NCBI GenBank assembly: GCA_023432725.1
Contig: JAEYUH010000259.1
Span: forward strand, 1-11,298
Reading direction: 5' to 3'
DNA: 11,298 nt
Source of the DNA: Actinomycetes bacterium
GTDB lineage: Bacteria > Actinomycetota > Actinomycetes > Propionibacteriales > Propionibacteriaceae
The notes beneath the pieces are model-generated. The model was not told the DNA's origin, ran no database searches, and saw only the letters and a list, made by a program, of their open reading frames with translations. The position numbers and the translations under genes were made by a program. Shown here one piece after another: positions 6,563 through 11,298 of the stretch. Position 1 is the first letter of the stretch, and every line of letters begins with the position of its first letter.

Positions 6563-7459
6563 TCAGAACAGCGCGCTCATGAGGTCGCGCCGGGCCTTGA
6601 GCACCGCCGGGTCGGACTGCCCCACGGTCTCGAACAGTTCCAGCAGGCGAACCCGCAGCTGTTCGCGCTGGGGGCCTGAGGTGGCCCGGATCGCCCCGAT
6701 CAGGCGGTCGAAGGCTGCTCCGGGGTTGCCGCCGGCAAGCTCGACGTCGGCGGCCGCGGTCTGGGCGTCGACGTCGGCAGGAAGCTGGGCCGCCCGTGCC
6801 AGCACGGCGGCCGGGTCCTGCCCGCCCAGCCGCACCAGCAGCGCGGCCTGGGCGCGGCCGGCCTTGGCCTCCGGGTCGTTGGGGGTCTGGGCCAGGAGCT
6901 TGTCGAACTCGGCCACTGCCGCCTCGAAGTCGCCGCGCTCGAGCGCCGCGTCGGCCTCGGCGAACCGCGGGTCCGGCCCGGCCTCGGCGTCGATCGACAC
7001 CGGCTCGGCCCGTCCGACCACGCCGGCACCGGCCGCCGCCTGCAGCAGCTGCCCGATCACCGCCTCGACCTCAGCCTTGGGTCGGGTGCCCTGGAACAGC
7101 GGCGCCAGCTGGCCGCCGACGACGCCGATCACGGTGGGCACCGCCTGCACCCCGAAGGCGGCGGCGATCTGGGGGGCTGTGTCCACGTTGACCCGGGCCA
7201 GCAGGTACTTGCCTCCGGCGGCGTTGACCAGGTCCGTGAGGTCGTCAGACAGGGATTGGGCGTTCGCGCGCGGTGAGTACAGCTCGACCACCACGGGGTG
7301 ACGCAGGGAGAGCTGGATGGTCGCCTCGAAGGAGCGCTCGTCGACCTCGGCCACATAGCTGGCTCCGGGGGGCGACGGCGGGGCCTTCGCCGCCGCGGCG
7401 ATGCCGGAGAGATCCATGGCGCGAGAGATGTTGAGGCCGTTGGGAGTCACGTCCTGCAT
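6563..7459 (-). CDS. Thioredoxin-fold plus TPR protein, CnoX/YbbN type, without CXXC
   Basis: This is a protein of about 298 residues with a thioredoxin-like domain (about 35-145) and a helical TPR-like region (about 163-298), the architecture of the chaperone-like co-chaperedoxin CnoX/YbbN. Landmarks are the strand HPVVVELYSPRA (54-65), LLARVNVDTAPQIAAAFGVQ (86-105) and the cis-proline loop AVPTV (106-110). PDPRFAEADAALERGDFEAA (162-181) starts the first helical repeat. Where thioredoxins have WCGPC, this one reads SPRANAQSL (62-70), so no redox cysteines remain. A holdase or scaffold role is inferred. The start is uncertain: ATG at 7459 gives MQDVTPNG, whereas the in-frame GTG at 7450 is preceded by CAGAAT at seven bases, which would fit a leaderless start. 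The gene is divergent from pgm across a repeat-rich region, and phosphoketolase lies downstream on the same strand. Confidence 0.8.
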   Translation of the reverse strand: MQDVTPNGLNISRAMDLSGIAAAAKAPPSPPGASYVAEVDERSFEATIQLSLRHPVVVELYSPRANAQSLSDDLTDLVNAAGGKYLLARVNVDTAPQIAAAFGVQAVPTVIGVVGGQLAPLFQGTRPKAEVEAVIGQLLQAAAGAGVVGRAEPVSIDAEAGPDPRFAEADAALERGDFEAAVAEFDKLLAQTPNDPEAKAGRAQAALLVRLGGQDPAAVLARAAQLPADVDAQTAAADVELAGGNPGAAFDRLIGAIRATSGPQREQLRVRLLELFETVGQSDPAVLKARRDLMSALF

Positions 7460-7478
7460 TCTGCCAGACCGCTTCCAG

Positions 7479-7515
7479 CCCGCCGGGCGCACGAGCCGGC
7501 GGGATTCCCGCCGGG
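7479..7515. repeat. Three-arm GC repeat between cnoX-type and pgm genes
   Basis: CCCGCCGGG occurs at 7479-7487 and again at 7507-7515, with the inverted copy CCGGCGGG at 7496-7503 between them. The middle arm can pair with either flank: 8 bp with a nine-base loop, or 8 bp with loop ATT. It lies in the divergent intergenic region. It overlaps the expected -35 area of the minus-strand gene and sits upstream of that of pgm. It could be a shared operator or a pair of alternative hairpins. CCCGCCGGG also occurs elsewhere in the window (for example 2682-2690), so chance in GC-rich DNA is possible. Confidence 0.4.
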
Positions 7516-7543
7516 GGCCTCGCCCTGCCCCGACCTCAGGGGG

Positions 7544-7549
7544 CAAGAT
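7544..7549 (+). promoter_or_regulatory. Weak -10-like element before pgm
   Basis: CAAGAT is followed by GGGCCC and the ATG at 7556. It matches TAnnnT only at the second and last bases, but the six-base spacing equals that of the stronger leaderless candidates. The ATG has no Shine-Dalgarno. Confidence 0.3.
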
Positions 7550-7555
7550 GGGCCC

Positions 7556-9184
7556 ATGGCTCACGACCGTGCGGGGCAGGTTGCACTCCCCGAGGACCTG
7601 ATCGATGTCGATGCCCTGGTGGCCGCCTACTACGACCTGACGCCCGACCCCGACGACCCCGACCAGCAGGTCTCGTTCGGGACGTCCGGGCATCGTGGCT
7701 CCAGCCTGGACACCGCCTTCAACGACGCCCACATCGCCGCCACCACCCAGGCGATCGTGGAGTACCGGCAGACCCAGGGCGTCACCGGCCCGCTGTTCAT
7801 CGGCAAGGACACCCACGGCCTGTCGGCACCGGCCTGGCGCACCGCCATCGAGGTGCTGCACGCCCACGGCGTCGACGTCAGGGCTGAGCGTGACGAGGAC
7901 TACACGCCGACGCCGTCGGTCTCCCGGGCGATCATCGTCTACAACCGCGACCACACCGGCCCGCGGGCGGACGGCATCGTCGTCACCCCCTCGCACAACC
8001 CACCCCGTGACGGGGGCTTCAAGTACAACCCGCCGCACGGCGGCCCTGCCGACACCGACGCCACCGGGTGGATCGCCGGGCGGGCCAACGAGCTGCTGCG
8101 CGACCCGGGCGCGATCAAGCGGACCCCCTACCAGCGGGCAGCGGGCGACATCATCCGGGTGGACTACCTCAGCGCGTACTGCGAGGACCTGCGCAACGCC
8201 ATCGACCTCGACGCGATCGCCTCGGCCGGGGTTCACATCGGCGCCGATCCGCTGGGCGGCGCCTCCGTCCAGTACTGGGAGTACATCGCCGACCGGCTCG
8301 GCATCGACCTGACGGTGATCAACCCCGCGGTCGATCCGACCTGGCGGTTCATGACCCTGGACTGGGACGGCAAGATCCGGATGGACTGCTCCTCGCCCTA
8401 CGCGATGGCGAGCCTCATCAGCAACCGGGACGCCTATGCCATCTCCACCGGCAACGACGCCGACGCCGACCGGCACGGCATCGTGACCCCTGATGCCGGC
8501 CTGATGAACCCCAACGCCTACCTTGCGGTGGCGATCCAGTACCTGTTCAGCCACCGCGAGGCCTGGCGGCCGGATGCCGCCGTGGGCAAGACCCTCGTCT
8601 CCTCCTCCCTGATCGACAAGGTGGCGGCCGACCTGGGACGCCGGCTGGTCGAGGTCCCGGTCGGCTTCAAGTGGTTCGTGCCGGGACTGATGAGCGGCGA
8701 CCTGGGGTTCGGCGGCGAGGAGTCCGCCGGCGCGTCCTTCCTGGCCAGGGACGGCTCGACGTGGACCACCGACAAGGACGGCATCCTGCTGGCCCTGCTG
8801 GCCTCCGAGATCAAGGCGGTCACCGGCAAGTCGCCCAGCGAGCACTACGCCGACCTCGAGGCCCGCCACGGCGCCTCCACCTACGCCAGGGTGGACGCCC
8901 CCGCCAACCGGGAGCAGAAGGCGAAGCTCGCCCGGCTCTCGCCCTCCGACGTCACCGCCACCGAGCTCGCCGGCGAGCCGATCACGGCGACGCTGACCAA
9001 CGCCCCCGGCAACGGGGCACCGATCGGCGGGCTCAAGGTCGCCACCGCGTCTGCCTGGTTCGCGGCCCGTCCCTCGGGAACCGAGGACGTGTACAAGATC
9101 TACGCCGAGTCGCTCAAGGGACCCGACCACCTCCGGCAGGTCCAGGAGCAGGCCCGCGAGGTGGTGAACGCCGTCCTCGGCTGA
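7556..9184 (+). CDS. pgm: Phosphoglucomutase (alpha-D-glucose phosphate-specific)
   Basis: This 542-residue cytosolic enzyme interconverts glucose 1-phosphate and glucose 6-phosphate, linking glycolysis with glycogen, trehalose and cell-wall sugar synthesis. It has all four signature sites of the alpha-D-phosphohexomutase superfamily. The phosphoserine loop is VVTPSHNPPRDGG (142-154) with S146 as the phosphorylated residue. The Mg site is GNDADADRHG (299-308) with D301, D303 and D305. The sugar loop is GGEESAG (386-392), and the phosphate-binding loop is RPSGTEDVYKIYAES (505-519). FGTSGHRG (41-48) is the usual N-terminal motif. Length matches bacterial Pgm of the E. coli type (about 546) and is longer than typical PMM/PGM enzymes (about 450-470). 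The chosen ATG is the first suitable one; further upstream the frame has no recognisable similarity. The epimerase gene follows after 54 bases containing a hairpin. Confidence 0.96.
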   Translation: MAHDRAGQVALPEDLIDVDALVAAYYDLTPDPDDPDQQVSFGTSGHRGSSLDTAFNDAHIAATTQAIVEYRQTQGVTGPLFIGKDTHGLSAPAWRTAIEVLHAHGVDVRAERDEDYTPTPSVSRAIIVYNRDHTGPRADGIVVTPSHNPPRDGGFKYNPPHGGPADTDATGWIAGRANELLRDPGAIKRTPYQRAAGDIIRVDYLSAYCEDLRNAIDLDAIASAGVHIGADPLGGASVQYWEYIADRLGIDLTVINPAVDPTWRFMTLDWDGKIRMDCSSPYAMASLISNRDAYAISTGNDADADRHGIVTPDAGLMNPNAYLAVAIQYLFSHREAWRPDAAVGKTLVSSSLIDKVAADLGRRLVEVPVGFKWFVPGLMSGDLGFGGEESAGASFLARDGSTWTTDKDGILLALLASEIKAVTGKSPSEHYADLEARHGASTYARVDAPANREQKAKLARLSPSDVTATELAGEPITATLTNAPGNGAPIGGLKVATASAWFAARPSGTEDVYKIYAESLKGPDHLRQVQEQAREVVNAVLG

Positions 9185-9194
9185 CCCCGAGTTC

Positions 9195-9216
9195 CTCGTC
9201 GGGCCGCCCCGACGAG
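9195..9216 (+). terminator. Hairpin between pgm and methylmalonyl-CoA epimerase genes
   Basis: CTCGTCGGG (9195-9203) pairs perfectly with CCCGACGAG (9208-9216) around the loop CCGC. There is no T run after it, so it may be a non-canonical terminator for pgm or a processing/stability hairpin in a joint transcript. Confidence 0.45.
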
Positions 9217-9225
9217 CCGGATATG

Positions 9226-9231
9226 AAAAGG
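9226..9231 (+). promoter_or_regulatory. Ribosome binding site of the epimerase gene
   Basis: AAAAGG lies seven bases before the ATG at 9239 and supports that start. An adjacent GGATAT/TATGAA stretch might hold a -10, but no pair of promoter boxes is convincing. Confidence 0.6.
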
Positions 9232-9238
9232 TAAGACC

Positions 9239-9682
9239 ATGAGCAATGACGATCTCTTCATCTGCGTTGACCACGTTGGCTACGCCGTTCCCAACCTGGA
9301 CGAGGCCATTAAGTTTCACACCGAGGTGCTCGGCTGGCGCGTCCTCCACCGCGAGACCAACCAGGAGCAGGGCGTCGAGGAGGCGATGATCGGCACCGGC
9401 GACCAGCTGGCCGAGAACGCCCAGGTCCAGCTGCTCGCCCCGCTCAACGAGCAGAGCACGATCGCCAAGTGGATCGAGCGCAACGGCGGCAAGGGCGGCA
9501 TCCAGCAGGTCGCCTACCGGGTCGCCGACCTCGACAAGGTCAGCGCGGTGCTGCGTGAGCGCGGCGTCCGGCTGCTGTACGACGAGCCCAAGCGCGGCAC
9601 CGGTGGCTCGCGGATCAACTTCGCCCACCCGAAGGACGCCGGCGGCATCCTGCTCGAGCTGGTGGAACCCGCCGCCAACTGA
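9239..9682 (+). CDS. mce: Methylmalonyl-CoA epimerase (VOC/glyoxalase fold)
   Basis: This 147-residue vicinal-oxygen-chelate protein interconverts (2R)- and (2S)-methylmalonyl-CoA. The step links methylmalonyl-CoA mutase with propionyl-CoA carboxylase or transcarboxylase in propionate formation or breakdown. It resembles the P. shermanii epimerase (148 residues, recalled) at MSNDDLFICVDHVGYAVP, NQEQGVEEAM (41-50), QVQLLAPLNEQST (62-74), LRERGVRLLYDEPKRGTGG (105-123) and RINFAHPKDAGG (125-136). Metal ligands of that enzyme are His12, Gln65, His91 and Glu141. The matching positions here are H12, Q64, Q90 and E140, so the third ligand is Gln within GGIQQVAYRV (86-95) where other epimerases have His-His. 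I believe this QQ form occurs in other actinobacteria. Mutase and carboxylase genes are not in view. It is either in one transcript with pgm or has its own promoter. Confidence 0.9.
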   Translation: MSNDDLFICVDHVGYAVPNLDEAIKFHTEVLGWRVLHRETNQEQGVEEAMIGTGDQLAENAQVQLLAPLNEQSTIAKWIERNGGKGGIQQVAYRVADLDKVSAVLRERGVRLLYDEPKRGTGGSRINFAHPKDAGGILLELVEPAAN

Positions 9683-9719
9683 GCGGCCACGCGGCAGCGG
9701 TCCACGTCGGGGTGGGCGG

Positions 9720-9725
9720 TAGCAT
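9720..9725 (+). promoter_or_regulatory. Possible -10 element of the coiled-coil/AI-2E operon
   Basis: TAGCAT, the same hexamer as before the SDR gene, lies 38 bases after the epimerase stop. Transcription would start near 9729-9732, at the foot of the following hairpin, giving a leader of about 55 bases. No clear -35 is visible. Confidence 0.35.
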
Positions 9726-9731
9726 CGGAAC

Positions 9732-9757
9732 CGGCGGGGCGTCCCGACGCCCCGCCG
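9732..9757 (+). terminator. Strong GC hairpin between epimerase and DivIVA-like genes
   Basis: CGGCGGGGCGT (9732-9742) pairs perfectly over 11 bp with ACGCCCCGCCG (9747-9757), loop CCCG. It is stable but has no T tract. It could end epimerase transcription or, if the TAGCAT box is used, form the 5' end of the next mRNA. Confidence 0.5.
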
Positions 9758-9773
9758 TCCGCCTCTGAGGTGA

Positions 9774-9780
9774 GAAAGGA
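9774..9780 (+). promoter_or_regulatory. Ribosome binding site of the DivIVA-like gene
   Basis: GAAAGGA lies six bases before the GTG at 9787 and decides for this GTG start. Confidence 0.75.
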
Positions 9781-9786
9781 CCGATC

Positions 9787-10848
9787 GTGTCGTCGTCCCC
9801 ACCCGACGAGCAGGGCCTTGACCTGTTCGAGGAGACCGCCTCCGCCGCCGGCAACTTCCCCCACGCGCTGCGGGGTTACGAACGCAGCGCGGTGGACGCG
9901 TACGTCCGCGAGGTGGAGGCGAAGCTGTCGCGTGCGCTCGGTGAGCTGAAGGACACCCAGTACCAGCTCGCCCTCGCCGCGGCCACCGTCGACACCACCG
10001 ACTACTCCCGGCTCGGTGGGCACGCCAGGACGCTCCTGAAGTCCGCCGAGGCGCAGGCCGCCGAGATCCTCTCCGCCGCGCGCGCCGAGGCCGAACGGAT
10101 CCGCACCCAGGCCCACGCCGAGCGCGCCCGGACCACCACCGAGACCCACGTCGCCATGGACGCCAGCCGAGCCGCGAACCTTGCCGACATCGATCAGGTC
10201 CGCGAACTGCTCGGCGCTCAGACCGCCGCCGAGCTGGAGGCGGCCAAGGCGGACGCGGCCGCCCTGATGCAGGCCACCGAGCGACAGCGCGACTGGCTGC
10301 TGCGAGAGGCTGAGACGCAGGCGAAGGCCGTCATCGATGCCGCGGTCGCCGAGGCCGAGCAGCGCAGGGCGGAGTTCGAGCGGGTCACCGCCGAGCAGAC
10401 CGCGGAGCTGGCGCGGGTGCGGGAGGCGACGCTGGCCGACATCTCGGTGGTCCGCCAGACCGCCGTGGACCAGGTGAACGAGCTGGTGGCCACCGCCCGC
10501 GCGGAGGCCGAGGAGCAACGCACCCGACTCGAGGCCGACCTGCTGACCGCCGACCAGCGCCGGGAGGCGGCGCGCGCCGAGGCTGCCGGGATCACCCGTG
10601 CGGCGACCGAGCAGGCGGAACTCGCTGTCGAGACCGCCCGGCACGAGGCCGTCCGGATCACCGCCGAGGCCAACCGCGCTGCGGAAGAGCGGGCCGCCCG
10701 GCTGGAGGCCGAGATCGCCGCCCTCACCCAGCGCAAGCAGGCCCTTCTCGACCAGCTCGACCAACTGTCCGCGATCGCCAGTGACACCACCACCGAGCTG
10801 AGCGGTCCCGCCCCTGAGCAACCCCCGGAGGCGTCGACAACTCCATGA
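9787..10848 (+). CDS. DivIVA-like coiled-coil protein
   Basis: This 353-residue acidic, Ala/Glu/Arg-rich protein begins with a short DivIVA-type N-terminal motif, FPHALRGYERSAVDAYVREV (residues 24-43), matching the 'RGY....VDaF...V' lipid-binding-domain pattern of Wag31/DivIVA. Almost all of the rest, to about residue 335, is predicted long coiled coil with repeated AEA...I...A units (for example SAEAQAAEILSAARAEAERI). A Pro-rich tail follows. Such proteins act as membrane- or pole-associated scaffolds for growth and division in actinobacteria (DivIVA, Scy and FilP families), but this one could instead be a SepIVA-like or uncharacterised member. The GTG start is supported by GAAAGGA six bases upstream. 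Its TGA overlaps the ATG of the AI-2E gene (ATGA), so the two are probably translated together. Coiled-coil bias makes sequence-based subfamily assignment unreliable. Confidence 0.8.
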   Translation: MSSSPPDEQGLDLFEETASAAGNFPHALRGYERSAVDAYVREVEAKLSRALGELKDTQYQLALAAATVDTTDYSRLGGHARTLLKSAEAQAAEILSAARAEAERIRTQAHAERARTTTETHVAMDASRAANLADIDQVRELLGAQTAAELEAAKADAAALMQATERQRDWLLREAETQAKAVIDAAVAEAEQRRAEFERVTAEQTAELARVREATLADISVVRQTAVDQVNELVATARAEAEEQRTRLEADLLTADQRREAARAEAAGITRAATEQAELAVETARHEAVRITAEANRAAEERAARLEAEIAALTQRKQALLDQLDQLSAIASDTTTELSGPAPEQPPEASTTP

Positions 10849-11298
10849 CACCGGACGAGCAGACACCTCCCCCGGCGCCCACGCCACCGCGGGCGGCCGG
10901 TTCCCCCGTCCCGACCTCCGCCAGGACCCCGACCGCGCCGGCGACCCGGAACTGGCTGCTGCGCTGGCGGCGGACCACCCAACCCACCCCGCCGGACTAC
11001 AACGACGGCCTGGACACCCGCACCGAGCGGATGTCCCTGCTGTACCGCAGCCCGTTCTACATCGGCTTCTTCCTCGCGGTCGGGGCGATGACCGCCTACG
11101 TCCTGCTCACCTCGATCGCCCAGCTGCGCGACATCCTCGTCCTCGTGATTCTCAGCATGGCGCTCGCGCTGGGGCTGAACCCGGTGGTGGAGTGGTTCCA
11201 CAACCGCGGCATCCGGCGCGGGATCGCCGTGCTGATCGTCGCGCTCGGCCTGCTCGCGGGCCTGGCCCTTGCCGGCTGGGCGGTCGTGCCGGTGGTCA
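10845..11298 (+). CDS. AI-2E family transporter (PF01594), N-terminal part (runs off right edge)
   Basis: The first 151 codons are present. The protein begins with a long Pro/Thr-rich cytoplasmic segment (residues 1-66) ending YNDGLDTRTERMSLLYRSP. A hydrophobic stretch FYIGFFLAVGAMTAYVLL (71-88) follows. Next is ILVLVILSMALALGLNPVVE (97-116) and RGIRRGIAVLIVALGLLAGL (121-140), then AGWAVVPVV. The 'aLaLnPvVewl..rGirRg.Avl' block is typical of the AI-2E/YdiK/PerM family. Members are multi-pass membrane proteins; a few export autoinducer-2 or act as Na+/H+ antiporters, and for most the substrate is unknown. The extended N-terminal tail is longer than in well-known members. Start: ATG overlapping the upstream stop as ATGA, with GGAG about 14 bases before it, so translation probably depends on coupling with the coiled-coil gene. 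Confidence 0.85.
   Translation, partial: MTPDEQTPPPAPTPPRAAGSPVPTSARTPTAPATRNWLLRWRRTTQPTPPDYNDGLDTRTERMSLLYRSPFYIGFFLAVGAMTAYVLLTSIAQLRDILVLVILSMALALGLNPVVEWFHNRGIRRGIAVLIVALGLLAGLALAGWAVVPVV

Noticed and set aside
6481..6567. GGATCAGA and AACCGCGA each occurring twice between phosphoketolase and the thioredoxin/TPR gene
   Set aside because: The 8-mers appear in swapped order and one copy runs into coding sequence; this fits chance in a GC-biased region.
7460..9802. Upstream extension of the thioredoxin/TPR frame on the minus strand to over 1000 codons
   Set aside because: The extra part is antisense to pgm and mce and has no recognisable domain. The real protein starts at 7459 or 7450.
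10000..10700. Repeated GCCGAGGCC-like units that look like a DNA repeat array
   Set aside because: They follow the Ala-Glu-Ala heptad composition of the coiled-coil protein, with irregular spacing. This is protein-level periodicity, not a CRISPR or satellite repeat.
9514..10887. 457-codon Gly-rich frame antisense to the DivIVA-like gene
   Set aside because: It mirrors the Ala/Glu/Arg codons of the coiled-coil protein and shows no domain of its own.
10845..11298. Quorum-sensing (AI-2) transport system
   Set aside because: The family name alone does not show AI-2 transport; no LuxS or Lsr-type genes are in view, so the substrate is left open.

Overview
The window comes from a high-G+C Gram-positive bacterium, most likely an actinobacterium of the Propionibacteriales. 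The reasons are the G/C-rich third codon positions, a DUF222-HNH (13E12-type) endonuclease, a DivIVA-like coiled-coil protein, and a methylmalonyl-CoA epimerase that closely resembles the Propionibacterium shermanii enzyme as I remember it. Several genes also appear to be leaderless, which is common in actinobacteria.

Layout. Positions 1-236 (minus) hold the 5' part of a TraR/DksA-type zinc-finger gene, divergent from an acetate-uptake transporter (satP family, 477-1091, plus). Next on the plus strand are a DUF222-HNH protein (1273-2709), a COG2085/F420-oxidoreductase-type dinucleotide-binding protein that overlaps it by 4 bases (2706-3386), and an atypical-SDR NAD(P)-binding protein (3443-4057). 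A phosphoketolase gene (4033-6444, minus) converges on the SDR gene and overlaps its end by 25 bases. A thioredoxin-fold/TPR protein of the CnoX/YbbN type (6563-7459, minus) is divergent from a phosphoglucomutase (7556-9184, plus). Then come methylmalonyl-CoA epimerase (9239-9682), a DivIVA-like coiled-coil protein (9787-10848) and an AI-2E family membrane protein that runs off the right edge (10845 onward), coupled to the coiled-coil gene by an ATGA overlap.

How the genes fit together. Most of the window is central carbon metabolism: acetate import, acetyl-phosphate production by phosphoketolase, glucose-1-P/glucose-6-P interconversion, and the epimerase step of the propionate/methylmalonyl-CoA pathway. 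It is not one operon, because strands alternate and most transcription units look short. Two pairs are tightly coupled: DUF222-HNH with the F420-type reductase, and the coiled-coil gene with the AI-2E protein.

I see no CRISPR array, tRNA, rRNA, insertion sequence, toxin-antitoxin module or recognisable defence island. The most notable non-coding signal is a recurring start architecture, TAnnnT followed by exactly six bases and then ATG. It occurs at four genes that lack a Shine-Dalgarno sequence, with weaker versions at two more; genes with a clear AAAGGA-type site do not show it. All intergenic gaps are under 300 bases. Nothing here convinces me of a wholly new system.
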